From positions 2,980 to 44,917 of the forward strand of contig JAHBMJ010000544.1 of NCBI GenBank assembly GCA_018398765.1: a DNA stretch of 41,938 nt, in the 5' to 3' direction. Positions 12,784 through 22,206 of this stretch are shown here, one piece after another. The notes below the pieces were generated by a model. That model worked only from the letters and a program-made list of their open reading frames with translations, ran no database searches and had not been told where the DNA came from. This DNA comes from Chromera velia (Eukaryota; Sar; Chromeraceae). Every line of letters begins with the position of its first letter. Within the stretch, counting starts at the first letter, position 1. A program made the position numbers and the translations under genes.

Positions 12784-13648
12784 TCGTTCGTTCGTTCGTT
12801 CTTTCTTTCTTTCTTTCTTTCTTTTGTTCGTTATTTTGTTCGTTCGTTCTTTCTTTCTTTCTTTCTTTGTTTGTTTGTTTGGAACCCGGACCCTTGCAGG
12901 AGAGATGCACGAGATCACCGAGGACGACGCGGAGTGGTTTGAGGACGTTCTGGAAAACTATCAGGTCTGTCAGCCAGCGGCCTGCATGCCTGTTGCAGGC
13001 AGGGAGCGAGTCAGCGGCCTGTTTGTTTGTTGGTTTGAAAGGCGGCATGCTAACTCATACTTGCTTGGGTAAGTATTGACTTCTTTTTGAGGCAGGAATC
13101 GAAGGGGGTCTGTGCCAACGTCCCGCCTCTCCTTGTCTGTCTGTCTGCAGAAAATGCTGCCGGAGGGTCAGTACGCACAGGATGCTGTCGGGCTTCGAGT
13201 GTGCAAGAAGTGCCGAGCGTACTCTGCTCCTGGTCGTCTGAGCGAAGCCACTGTGGAGAAACTGGAGACGTTTGACCTCTTGGGGAGAGGGGACTTCCCT
13301 TTCACAAAGGAGATCAAAGCAGCGGAAGAAAATGCAAGAGAGGAGGACAGGGAGGAAGAGGAGGAGGGTGGAAAGGGGAAAGAGAAGGCAGGGTCTTCTC
13401 GGGGTGAGGCGATGACAAGTGCTGCATTGTTAGAAGAAATCTTTGACTCAAAGAAGGGAGACGAGAGCTCGTCTCTGGAAGAGAGACGGCGACGAAAAGA
13501 AAGAGAGAATTCAGCTCGGTTAGTCGGGCCTCCTGATTCGGGATCTTCTTCTCCTGTCTCGGGGGTTGAGGGGCAGGAGACAGGGGAGGAGGACTCGGCC
13601 TCAGATGTCATACTCAGCGATGACGAATTTGCAGCCTTGCTGATGTGA
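7278..13648 (+). CDS. Three-RRM protein with C-terminal Mut7-C RNase/zinc-ribbon domain, six exons
   Basis: Exons: 7278-9326, 10978-11042, 11414-11564, 11945-12092, 12900-12964, 13151-13648. Phases join exactly, giving 991 residues and a TGA stop. The N-terminus is a signal-like hydrophobic segment ending AAGFVSP, compatible with a secretory or bipartite plastid leader (inference). RRM-like folds lie near residues 148-225 (VLLTNVP), 247-330 (VLTVMNLS, EGRVTLEF) and 495-590 (LYLGGLP). From residue 672 a Mut7-C-type PIN-like nuclease domain begins (FLCDHNLAEVGLGQWLRVAGY), its motif spanning the exon 1/2 junction. It ends in a zinc ribbon, CVNC near 799 and CKKC near 844. The family cleaves RNA. 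The motif normally holding the third acidic residue reads VLLCAGSWG, without Asp. An acidic low-complexity tail follows. Introns 1 and 4 are expanded by microsatellites. Confidence 0.8.
9610..10852. repeat. 1.2-kb (TTTC/TTCC)n polypyrimidine tract in intron 1
   Basis: Nearly pure pyrimidine on the + strand, built from interspersed TTTC and TTCC units. It fills most of the 1651-bp intron 9327-10977 of the RRM/Mut7-C gene. It stays open in several frames on both strands because the repeat has few stop codons; these are not genes. Confidence 0.95.
10910..10940. repeat. (GACT)n microsatellite
   Basis: About seven GACT units near the 3' end of intron 1 of the RRM/Mut7-C gene, the same unit that surrounds several 5' splice sites in this window. 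Confidence 0.9.
11364..11412. repeat. (GT/GC)n alternating purine-pyrimidine run
   Basis: Alternating GTGTGC, (CG)n and (GT)n ending in the proposed acceptor TGTGCAG of exon 3 of the RRM/Mut7-C gene. Alternating sequence of this kind can adopt Z-DNA. Confidence 0.85.
12139..12176. repeat. (ATTC)n microsatellite
   Basis: About nine ATTC units in intron 4 of the RRM/Mut7-C gene, followed by CACACA and (CT)n runs. Confidence 0.9.
12320..12870. repeat. (TTTC)n tract with a 6-N assembly gap
   Basis: TTTC repeats with occasional longer T-runs and a few GTTC units near the 3' end. Six Ns at 12732-12737 mark an assembly gap, so the true length is unknown. It lies inside intron 4 (12093-12899) of the RRM/Mut7-C gene. 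Confidence 0.95.
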
Positions 13649-14415
13649 TTGAGTGAAAGTTAACACAAATGATATCTGGAACATCATAATAATGGTAGTA
13701 ATACAATGTGTCAGGTCGATACTGCTGTTTATGGATATTATGATCTGGGTTATAATAATGATGTAATTATCACTAGAATTAGTATCATGATCATATGTAT
13801 CTTAACGGTGTTAACACTGGCATCTAGAACTAAGTGTATATACATAATACACAGGAGTTGTATATATATTTCTACTAAGATATATCTTAGTATATAGCAT
13901 TAATGTTCCAGGTTTTTCCCGCGGTACATTATCGATAACATACGTAGTAATACTTATGTATTTTACTTCTCAAGTTCTAACTTTTAATTCTAGATTTGAA
14001 TGAAACTTTCGTGCCCTGGACCGCCATCCCCTAACTCTTCCCAACTAGCTTCCCAAGCTCAATAGAAGAAAACGAAGCACGCAGAGGCATGTAGGTAGCA
14101 TGTAGGGACAAGGGATATGACTTTATCCCACTAGTGAGCCTAGTTGATGGCATACTCCACAATGAAGCCAACACATTCCTGTGTAGGCTGCATGACTGGA
14201 CTGTTAAGCGAGAAGTGGGGGCAGGGCCGGTAGAATAGGGGTCATAGGGGTATGAGAAGGTGTGTGGACGAATCCGAGCGCGGCTGCAAGTCACCCACCT
14301 ATGGGTAGCAAATGCGTGCATCAAGGGCACACGAGGCCATTCAGGCGAAGGGGGAGAGATAGGGGGATTCAGCAGTGCACTCATCCTTATAAGGACGACT
14401 AAACCGTAAAAGACT
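13649..14415. other. AT-rich spacer, no gene seen
   Basis: Downstream of the RRM/Mut7-C stop codon the sequence becomes AT-rich with many short TATA and TAGTAT runs, then less so near the chromovirus. I find no supported gene. Confidence 0.5.
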
Positions 14416-14420
14416 GATCC
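14416..14420. repeat. 5-bp target-site duplication, left copy (GATCC)
   Basis: GATCC directly before the left LTR matches GATCC at 20450-20454 directly after the right LTR. Five bp is the usual duplication for Ty3/gypsy integrases. Confidence 0.85.
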
Positions 14421-14727
14421 TGTGAGGAGCATTCCACCTAATAAGAAGACTGAGTAATAAAGGGCTGGCAAGCGTCAGGCAGATGTGGGCCGGAGGGGGG
14501 ACCTGGGCCACATAGCGTGCATGGGTGTATCACGAGGCCGCGCATCGTGAAGTCGGGCATGCTTTCATTAAGTGATTTCAGTGAAGCGTATGTTTGATAT
14601 GTCTGCTTGACATCATTACTAAGAATGCTCGAGATTGACATTAACTGCTAGACCAAACCAACCGATGTCTGTTAGACTTTAACCACCTGTATCTGAAAGT
14701 ACTAAGACTCCAGTAAAACAGCTTATA
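14421..14727 (+). repeat. Left LTR, 307 bp
   Basis: Begins TGTGAGG and ends TTATA; the right copy ends TTACA, so the terminal CA has mutated here. About 96% identical to 20143-20449. Confidence 0.92.
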
Positions 14728-14729
14728 TC

Positions 14730-14747
14730 TGGTAGTTTAGAGCCTCG
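14730..14747 (+). other. Candidate primer-binding site
   Basis: TGGTAGTTTAGAGCC starts two bases after the left LTR. It begins with TGG, the complement of a tRNA CCA end, as expected for a primer-binding site. I cannot name the tRNA without the host tRNA set. Confidence 0.45.
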
Positions 14748-15096
14748 TTCCACCCTCAGTTAAGGGAGAACGCTCTTATTGAATTCAGTGTACTCAGATT
14801 GGTTCAGTCTACTAACTGTCGACTCCATATGTCGATGGAAGGTGTAACAGAGGATGTACCGGCTCCGGGGATTCTGCAGATCGTCGGGGCCATTGAAGGA
14901 TTGTCTTAGTGGATCGACTCTATACAGGCGACGCAAAACTTGCATAGAGAAACTCTGCAATTACTTGTTTCTCAAGCCCTTCAGGAATTTGTCCAGACAA
15001 CGGTGACATCACCTGCCATTGTGCCAGCCCAAAGTACAACTGCGTCCTCGTCACACTACATGAAGCTGTGCGAGGCCCCTGCCTCTGTTCTCTAGA

Positions 15097-15561
15097 GTGA
15101 GGGCCAAGCTGACCAGGTGGTTGAAAGACGACGTAGAAGACTTCTACAAAGTTGAGAAAGTGTTGGACCTGGACAAAGTACTGGTGGCAACGAACAGAAT
15201 GTCCCAGGACCTCAAGGAATGGTTTGATCTCTATGAGGTCGAGAACGGACCATTCCAGAACTGGGAGTTGTTAAAGGCTGCCCTCATCGAGCACTATTCA
15301 GACACACTGGCCAGACAGAAGGCTAGAAAGGACCTGAAGAAGTGCCAATGCACTGGAGCTGGGGTTGACGACTACAACAAGCGATTCAAGCCGCTTGTCA
15401 CAAAACTGAAGGGCCGGTTAATCAAGGAAGACATCGTTGAAGACTACATCTCTGGTTTGCCAGCAGATGTCCACCTTGAAACAAACAAGGCACATCCGGT
15501 CAACTTGGTCATCGCCATAAAGACAGCAAGCGAGCTTGAGGTCTTTTTGAATCTCTGGTAG
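15097..15561 (+). CDS. gag: Chromovirus gag (capsid-like) fragment
   Basis: About 154 residues with the pattern of the retrotransposon gag family: a central Trp-x-Leu-rich helix region (EWFDLYEVENGPFQNWELLK), then KARKDLKKCQ and DDYNKRFKPLVTKL, then an IVEDYISGLP-like motif. It has no clear ATG and ends in TAG. The nucleic-acid-binding knuckle lies further on in another frame, so gag is broken. In an intact element gag packages the RNA. Confidence 0.7.
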   Translation: MRAKLTRWLKDDVEDFYKVEKVLDLDKVLVATNRMSQDLKEWFDLYEVENGPFQNWELLKAALIEHYSDTLARQKARKDLKKCQCTGAGVDDYNKRFKPLVTKLKGRLIKEDIVEDYISGLPADVHLETNKAHPVNLVIAIKTASELEVFLNLW

Positions 15562-15673
15562 AGAAGGACCGCGAGGCGGGATACAAGACTTCCAAAGGCC
15601 GAGTGCCTCCAAGAGTGGTGGGGAGAGTACCCGATGCAACTCTCCACTAGGAGAAGAGGAAGGGCCCATCCCC

Positions 15674-15916
15674 ATGGACCTATGTGGGGTCCGTCAACTC
15701 CCACCACCACTCACACCGGCAGAGAGGTCTCTTTGTATTGCAGAGGGAAGGTGTTTCAGATGCCGCTTCGCAGGGCATACTGCTAGGCAGTGTCCAGGTC
15801 CCTTCTCTGGACTCGGCGGAAACTTCTCTGGAATGCGGAGACTCACTGGTGGAGGGAACCCTCGGGACTCGCAGGACTATGGGAGATTCTGTAGAGACTT
15901 CAGGCAGGGGGGATAG
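15674..15916 (+). pseudogene. Gag zinc knuckle, out of frame with capsid
   Basis: Carries a CX2CX4HX4C knuckle, CFRCRFAGHTARQC, as in retrotransposon nucleocapsids, preceded by LTPAERSLCIAEG. It lies in a different frame from the capsid segment, so a frameshift lies between about 15540 and 15674. Confidence 0.75.
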
Positions 15917-16261
15917 GGGCAGGGCAGAGGTGGATACTAGGGAGATCGCAGAGGGTTTGGAGCTCCATTCCCGACCGCCCAAGCATGGCCACCTCTGGGC
16001 CAGTCACAGTGGAGAGGGGGATGCAGTGATGGTGGCCCCAGAGGGAGAGGAAGAGGTAGAAGGAAGCTGGCAGGTAGGGGAGTTCGAACGATCTACGGAG
16101 GTTTCGAGACGGATGAGGTGATAGGAGCAGAGGGACTCAAAACTTGTGGTCAGTGCCCTGAGATGGGAGGAAGCCCTGAGAATGAAGATGTGCCAATGGA
16201 AATGAAGGAGGAGGAAAATAAAACAGGGGTCCGTCCGGGGTTGTTTGTGTTTTCAAGTTGA

Positions 16262-16642
16262 GTGGCTGGTGTACCTGTCAAAGTTTTGGTTAATTCGGGT
16301 ACAGATGATATTTATCTTGACCGTCGTTTTGTTCATGCCCACCATCTCCGTATATGCAGATTGAGACGACCCGTCAACTTGCACGGTGCTCTCAAGTGCT
16401 CGAAGACTCGGTCGGTCTGTGAGTGTGCACCCACAGTGCTGATCAACATTCAGAGGTATCAAGAGACAGTGGGTGCAATGTTGGCCTACCTAGATGAGTA
16501 TGATTTGATCTTGGGGACAAAGTGGGGTCGTGCCTATAAGCCTGAACTGCAGTGGTCGTCTCAAAGTCTGCGTTTTTGGTTCAGAGGGAAATTGATTTAT
16601 TGGGTTCCAGATGTGGAGTTGGAGGAAGAAGACGAGGAATAA
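16262..16642 (+). pseudogene. Chromovirus aspartic protease remnant
   Basis: About 126 residues. The retropepsin core reads VLVNSGTDDIYLD, with Asn (codon 16292-16294) where the catalytic Asp of the D-[ST]-G triad belongs. The second conserved hydrophobic motif is present as YDLILGTKW. The C-terminus is acidic. No ATG begins the frame (GTG at 16262), as expected for a segment of a longer polyprotein. Predicted inactive. Confidence 0.75.
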
Positions 16643-16672
16643 ACATTCAGTAGTCCTCCTCTTCTCTCTTCT

Positions 16673-17563
16673 GTGCAGGCAAAGCGGGCGATCCGGAAAG
16701 GAGCTGTCTGCCATCTAATTAGACTGCAGACAGAAATCCCTTTCGGTAAGTCCACTGGGGTTGCTTGCAGGGTTCAGGGATTGCATGAAGTCAGTGAAGA
16801 CGGGGGAAGAAAGAATGCTGGGGAGAATGGAAAGGGATTTAGGGGTAGTGAGGCAATGAATGATGATTTTCTCTCTTCTCTTCCTTCTGATCATCCTGGT
16901 CTCTCTTCGCCTGAATTGACTGAGGTTCATGAGTACCTGAAGAAATCGACCGTGCCGATCGACGTGAAGAGAATTATGGCAGACAATACATCTCTCTTTC
17001 CTGATTCTTTGACAGGGTTGCCGCCGTTCCGGGGGGAAGGATTTGACTTTAAGATAGATCTCAAACCAAGACACCCGCCTCCAGCTCGCCTACCCTATCG
17101 TCTCTCTTTGGGTAAACTGGATGAATTGAGGAAGCAAGTTGATATATATTTGAAGCAAAGATTCATTCGACCATCTTCTTCTCCTTTTGCAGCACCAGTT
17201 TTATTTATGGCAAAGAAGGATGGGACAATGAGGATGTGTTATGACTATACGGGATTAAATAGAATCACAGTGAAGGACAAGCATCCAGTGCCTCATCCTC
17301 AAGATTTGATCGATAGGCTGTATGGGGCAAAATTTTTCATGGCTCTTGATCTTTGGCAGTACTACCATCAGATGAGAATGAGAGAGAAAGACGTGCCCAA
17401 AACAGCCTTCACGATGAGGTATGGGAATTATGAATGGCTGGTGGTCTCTTTTGGATTAACGAATGCCCCCCCGGCAGCCATGCGATTGATTCAGTATGTG
17501 TTGAGGGAGTGCCTTGATCGGTATGTATCTGTATTTTTGAATGATATTCTAATTGAAGAATGA
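16673..17563 (+). pseudogene. Chromovirus reverse transcriptase, N-terminal and palm part
   Basis: Ty3/gypsy RT motifs in order: RLPYRLSLGKLDELRKQ, FAAPVLFMAKKDGTMRMCYD, LNRITVKDKHPVP, FFMALDLWQYYHQ, KTAFTMRYGNYEW and FGLTNAPP. The catalytic motif reads FLND (Asn codon 17540-17542) where the family has YxDD, so one metal-binding Asp is lost. The frame ends at TGA 17561-17563, and the RT continues in another frame from about 17560. Predicted inactive. Confidence 0.85.
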
Positions 17564-18237
17564 AGATGAGAGAGGAGCATGAACGGCATGTCTCTCATAT
17601 TCTTTTTCTCCTCAGACAGGTAAATTTGTTTGCAAAGCTGTCGAAGTGTCATTTTTTTCAAAGAGAGCTGACATTCTTGGGGCTGAGGATCTCAAAAAAA
17701 GGAGTGAGGCCAGAGACAAAGAAAACAGAAGAGATAAAAAACTGGCTAATGCCCAAGAATGTGAGTGAGTTGCATTCTTTTCTTAGTTTGGCTTCTTGGG
17801 TGAGACGTTTTGTGTTTGAATTTAGCAAGAAGGCTGCACCTCTTTATCACTTGCTGAAAAAGACGGTGAAGTTTGAGTGGAAAGAAGAGCAGCAGGCGAG
17901 TTTTGAGGCAGTCAAAGAAACAGTCAAGCAGGTGACTGAATTGTACATTCCTGATCCTACTCGTCTATTCGAAATTTTTGCTGATGCATGTGAAAAGACT
18001 GCGACTGTTGCTGCTGTGCTTATACAGAAGGATCCACATGTCGGGATCCTTCGGCCATGTGCATTTGCTTCGAGAACAATGAGCCCAGCAGAGAAGAACT
18101 ACCACATCAGAGACAAGGAGTTCCTCGCTTGTATATTCGCAGTCAAGATCTGGCATCCGTACGTTTCGTGCACGACCCAGGTATGGAGTGATCATAAAAG
18201 TTTGAAGACAGTCACGTCGACTGCCGATCGAATGTAA
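17560..18237 (+). pseudogene. RT thumb/connection and RNase H segment
   Basis: Continues the RT in a new frame (EEHERHVSHILFLLRQVNLF, FLGLRISKKGVRPETKK, PLYHLLKK). The RNase H part follows: IFADACEKTATVAAVLIQKD, AEKNYHIRDKEFLACIFAVK, VWSDHKSLK. It ends at an in-frame TAA (18235-18237); the same frame resumes directly after. Confidence 0.85.
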
Positions 18238-18723
18238 ATGTCTCCTCGCATGTGTCGTTGGGTTTTGTTGTTGGACCAGATAGGTATCATGCCTCGATAC
18301 GTGCCTGGAAGTAAGAATCAGGTGGCAGATGCATTGAGCAGAAAGCCTGTGAGAACTGAGCAAAAGCAGGGAGCGGAAGAAAAGACTGAAAAGAGAAAGG
18401 AAGAAGAAAAGGAAGCAAAAGGACTGTTGGCAGGCATTGAGATGAGAGTGGATGTGAGTGAAGAGTTCTTGAAGGAAGTGAAAGGAGGATATAAAAAAGA
18501 AAGATTCTTTCAGAAGCTCATCGAAGTATTGAAACATCCAGAGGTGCCTGTGCCGCGACACTTGAGAATAAGAATTCAACCATTCACTCTCGTTGATGGC
18601 TTTCTTTATTTCAAAGACAGATTGGCCATTCTGACTGATATTCTGCAGAGGCAGATGATCTCCGAGCATCATGACACGGTGGTTGGAGGAAAAGACGGTG
18701 GGGCCAGAAAAGACATTTTTTAA
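18238..18723 (+). pseudogene. RNase H tail and integrase start
   Basis: In frame with the previous segment beyond the TAA. It begins with RNase H C-terminal sequence (PRYVPGSKNQVADALSRK), then a Lys/Glu-rich linker and the start of the integrase zinc-binding domain (SEHHDTVVGG). A frame change near 18700 separates it from the rest of the integrase. Confidence 0.8.
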
Positions 18724-18919
18724 GCTGAAGAGTAAGTTCTACTGGCCCAATATGTATTCATCAGTCAAGAAGTATGTGGCTCGGTGTGATGCCTGTCAGA
18801 GAGCAAAACATTCCACCCAGAAAAGACCTGGTCTGCTCAATCCTTTGCCTATTCTTGAGTGTCCATATGAATCTCTTTCTCTCATCTTCCTGTTTGGTCT
18901 GCCGAAAACGTTGTACTAG
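18671..18919 (+). pseudogene. Integrase zinc-binding segment
   Basis: Shows KLKSKFYWPNM, VKKYVARCDACQRAK and GLPKT, typical of the H2C2 domain and its junction with the catalytic core. It ends at an in-frame TAG (18917-18919). The frame resumes directly after. Confidence 0.8.
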
Positions 18920-18928
18920 GGAAGAATT

Positions 18929-19933
18929 GTGGATAGAATTCTCTCTGTTGTTGATCGTTTGTCAAAAGATGTATTTTTCATCCCGGTGTGGGAAGAGGTC
19001 ACGGGAGAAGAGACAACATGGATTATATTCGAGAGAGTGGTGTGCTTGGTCGGTATGTTTTGTTCTTTTCTCTCTAATCGCAATCCTCGCTTCATCTCTG
19101 TATTTTGGCAAGAATTGCAAAGACTCTGGAAATTAAAAATCAAGATGAGCTCTTCCAGACACCCGCAGACAGACGGACAGACAGAGAGAGACAACAGAAC
19201 GATCAGGGAGATGTTGAGGTGTTTTGTGATGGACCATCAAGAAGACTGGGCCAAGGCTTTGCCGGTATGTCAGTTTGCATATAGAGACAGTGTGCATTCA
19301 GTGACAGATCTCTCATCATTTAGATTTGTGCATGGTTTTGATCCAATCCGACTGCCTGCAGTGCCTGTTCGGGGAAGTTTGCTGTCTGTGGCAGCAGCTG
19401 ATTTCGCTGCACAACATAGGGCAGAGATGGCACAAGCGAAGGAGTGCCTGGAGCGAGCAAGGGATACGGCAGCTCGCTATTATGATCGTTATCATAGAGA
19501 ACTGGAATTGGGTCTAGGAGATTGGATGTTGGTGCATAGAGAATTTTTCGAACAAGAAAGAAGGCCGGAGGGAGTAAAGAGGAAGCTTGAGCCTGTGTGG
19601 TTTGGTCCTTTTGAGGTAGAGAAGGCAATCATATGGGGAGCGTATGAGTTAATCTTTCCGGCAGGAGTTTGCATTCATCTTGTGGTGAATGTGAACTATC
19701 TGAAGAAGTATGTAAGAGAGCCGGGTGACCCTCCACCTACAGTTAGACTTCCGAGGTTCGAGGGCCCTAAGTACAAGGTAGATAGAATTTTGGACAGCAA
19801 GAAAATTTTAGGGAAGCAGCATTATTTAGTCAAATGGAAAGGGTTTGGAGTGAAGGATGCTTCGTGGGAGCCAGTGAAGAATCTTGAGAAAGTAAAAGAA
19901 AGGATCGCTGATTTCAAAAGGAAAGAAAAATGA
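18929..19933 (+). pseudogene. Integrase core, GPF module and chromodomain
   Basis: The core has ILSVVDRLSKDVFFIPV, then LSNRNPRF where the family has an Asp (Asn codon 19076-19078), then SSRHPQTDGQTERDNRT with the conserved Glu. The first core Asp (normally just before the GLPKT motif) is also missing, the preceding segment reading SLSLIFLFGLPKT. A WFGPFEVEKA module follows, then a chromodomain at 19769-19930 (KYKVDRILD, HYLVKWKGFG, ASWEPVKNL) with the aromatic Tyr and two Trp positions kept. In active elements the chromodomain guides integration to marked chromatin. Confidence 0.88.
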
Positions 19934-20142
19934 CAGACGGGCAGTGTGAAGGAGGAAAGACATAGGGTGAGAGACAATGTATGATGATAACTCGATCACT
20001 CGAGGGCATACTAGATAGGCGCTTGATGAGAAGATAGATAGGCATGAGAATTGATTGTCCGATCGCCCGATCGATACATGATTAATATATCAGTCTTCAG
20101 AGCCAAGCGTGGACGTTGGCTTCAAGTTGAAAAGCGGGCAAG

Positions 20143-20449
20143 TATGAGGGGCATTCCGCCTAATAAGAAAACTGAGTAATAAAGGGCTGGCAAGCGTCAG
20201 GCAGATGTGGGCCGGAGCGGGGACCTGGGCCACATAGCGTGCATGGGTGTATCACGAGGCCGCGCATCATGAAGTCGGGCATGCTTTCATTAAGTGATTT
20301 CAGTGAAGCGTATGCTTGATATGTCTGCTTGACGTCATCACTAAGAATGCTCGAGATTGACACTAACTGCTAGACCAAACCAACCGATGTCTGTTAGACT
20401 TTAACCACCTGTATCTGAAAGTACTAAGGCTCCAGTAAAACAGCTTACA
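20143..20449 (+). repeat. Right LTR, 307 bp
   Basis: Begins TATGAGG (TG mutated to TA) and ends TTACA, followed by GATCC at 20450-20454. Differs from the left LTR at 12 sites, only one a transversion. The preceding purine-rich run AAAAGCGGGCAAG may be a decayed polypurine tract. Confidence 0.92.
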
Positions 20450-20454
20450 GATCC

Positions 20455-20963
20455 TAACTTGAAGACTGATTGATCGAATAGAACTTAGAGAGTTGCAATA
20501 AAACCAGAGGTGTTACACTGTTGCGTAGACGGATGGAAGATTAAGAATGAGGCGGACGTGCTAGGAACGGATCCTAAAACGGATCTTAAATGCAGTTTCC
20601 TCTGATTTTATAAGCTAATATACTACTACTAGACTATATAAGTACTAGTAAGCCCCAAAACGCTTTCAAACTGCTAATCCCCTCATTATCCCTTCTAGCA
20701 CCGCGGTGAAGATTCAATCAATCAATTGCTAGGAAGATTGAAAACTATGTCGATAAGCAGTCATCCTGTTTTAGAAGAGTCATGTAGGACACGTATGATA
20801 ATAGTGGAGAGTGTCCGCACATGAATCAATTTCAATGAAATTTTATAACTAGGTTTACAACTGAATTTTGATTACCAGATACGTCTCAGTCACTGTTTAG
20901 ATCGAGAAACCACTCGATCATACAACCATTCAACATGCACCATTGAAAACGAGGGCTGATGGC
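20455..20963. other. Spacer between chromovirus and PNO1, no gene seen
   Basis: AT-rich non-coding sequence, probably the 3' UTR and downstream flank of PNO1 on the minus strand. I see no gene. Confidence 0.5.
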
Positions 20964-21824
20964 TCACATTCTTTCCGTCATCCTTTTGGATATGGCTCGG
21001 AGGTGGTTGTACACCTTCCCAGGGGGGCTGCCCAGGATGAGTGAGCACACTGCGTTGCGTGCAAAGCGGATGTTCTGAAAGGATCCGAGGATGTGAATTC
21101 TGCTGTCAGCCACGACAATCCGTGTACGTGTGGAATTTTCAATTGCGTACTTCGTCTTTCCATCCTTCCCGGAAATGCGGCCAATGCACCTGGACAGATG
21201 GTCCCCTTGGAGTCTCTTCACGTCCTTGACCTCAAAAGATTCGACAAACAGGTCATCAAGACGAAGAAGTGCAATCGCATCCTGGACCTCAAAACCCAAC
21301 ATGAACGCACGCACAAAGTCTGCTGCTTTCTGAAGTGCAGAGATATCCTTCGTCTCTGGAGATGTTCGGATTTCGACACCCCGTCTCTTCGTGTTCATTC
21401 GCACTTGCAGCTTCATGTGCTCCACCAGCGGCTGCAGAATTTCCAACCAATGCTTCTTCAAGGGTGTGTAGCGGTGGGAAGGAACAGCGATTCGACGCAT
21501 TCGAAGCTTGTAGTCCTTGCTAAAACCACGCGCCTTGAGGTGCTCTTGTATCATCACAGCAGGGAAAGAAACCTCTCCTTCCCCCCCATCCTCCTCCCCT
21601 TCCTTCTGATCCTGTGAGGCTTCGATCTCAATCTCTTCGTCCTTCTCTAATGCCACTGTCTCGAAGGCAATCTCGTCATTGCCCTCCATGGCCTCCTCAC
21701 AGTCCCCCATAAGAGAATCCTCATCCTTCCCCTTCAACTTGTAGGGGACAGGACCGCCCGCCCCTCGAGCCACACGCTTGCCCCTCACGGGCTGGAACCC
21801 CGAATCTCCTCCTGTGTCCTGCAT
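20964..21824 (-). CDS. PNO1: PNO1/Dim2, KH-domain 40S ribosome assembly factor
   Basis: Single exon, 286 residues, TGA stop. After an acidic N-terminus (about 100 residues) come the conserved PNO1 blocks: VPSHRYTPLKKHWLEIL, VEIRTSPETKDISALQKAAD, LRLDDLFVESFEVKDVK, GDHLSRCIGRISGKDGKTK, HILGSFQNI and LILGSPPGKVY. These form the two KH-like folds; the conserved GRISGK loop binds RNA. The family partners the endonuclease NOB1 and sits at the 3' end of 18S pre-rRNA in late 40S maturation. Length is near that of other eukaryotic PNO1 proteins plus a longer acidic leader. It is head-to-head with the XTBD gene, 382 bp away. Confidence 0.95.
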   Translation of the reverse strand: MQDTGGDSGFQPVRGKRVARGAGGPVPYKLKGKDEDSLMGDCEEAMEGNDEIAFETVALEKDEEIEIEASQDQKEGEEDGGEGEVSFPAVMIQEHLKARGFSKDYKLRMRRIAVPSHRYTPLKKHWLEILQPLVEHMKLQVRMNTKRRGVEIRTSPETKDISALQKAADFVRAFMLGFEVQDAIALLRLDDLFVESFEVKDVKRLQGDHLSRCIGRISGKDGKTKYAIENSTRTRIVVADSRIHILGSFQNIRFARNAVCSLILGSPPGKVYNHLRAISKRMTERM

Positions 21825-22206
21825 CTTTCACTGCTCTTCAGCCAGTCAAAACAACGAGGAAGATTTAACTTTGATTTGCAAAGTCACTGCCAAACACTAC
21901 TACTCAGACAAGGGGCTAATTGAAAGCTGTTTCGACTTGCACGCGGTCTGAGCATGCACGCACAGCCGAATAATCGGATCATGTCGGATCATTCCGAGCC
22001 AAAACCTGCGCGGAATTAGTGTTGCGGGACCGGGACGACACCGGTTGGGTGCATGGGTCTGGTCACCAAAATCTGGTGAATCAATCATGATCTTCCATGG
22101 CAGAACATTCCGCCACTGTCGAGTGTGTGACCTGACGTGAGAACGACTTCTATCATCGGAACCAACTGGAAACACCTGAGCGCCACGAGCCAAGAGTTTC
22201 AAAAAA
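21825..22206. promoter_or_regulatory. 382-bp divergent promoter region, PNO1 and XTBD gene
   Basis: The region lies between two start codons facing away from each other, so it should hold both promoters. I see no clear TATA box. GATCATGTCGGATCATTCCG (21976-21995) contains a repeated GATCAT word. Confidence 0.45.

Larger units (their letters stand above)
14421..20449 (+). mobile_element. Degenerate Ty3/gypsy chromovirus (LTR retrotransposon)
   Basis: A 6.0-kb element with two 307-bp LTRs flanked by GATCC. Internal order is gag with zinc knuckle, protease, reverse transcriptase, RNase H, integrase, chromodomain. Integrase after RT and a C-terminal chromodomain define a chromovirus. It is inactive as read. 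There are in-frame stops (TAA 18235-18237, TAG 18917-18919), frame changes between gag and its zinc knuckle, after the RT catalytic motif (near 17555) and near 18700, and Asp-to-Asn changes in the catalytic motifs of protease, RT and integrase. The LTRs differ at 12 of 307 sites by my hand alignment, 11 of them transitions. This suggests an old, but not ancient, insertion. Confidence 0.92.

Noticed and set aside
12166-13079. Long ORFs through the (TTTC)n tract and the N gap
   Set aside because: Repeat translation across an assembly gap; no protein-like composition outside the true exon 5.
14438-20363. A 67-residue antisense ORF present in both LTRs (14438-14641 and 20160-20363)
   Set aside because: It appears twice only because the LTRs are duplicates. 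There is no sign of coding constraint, and it runs antisense to the element.
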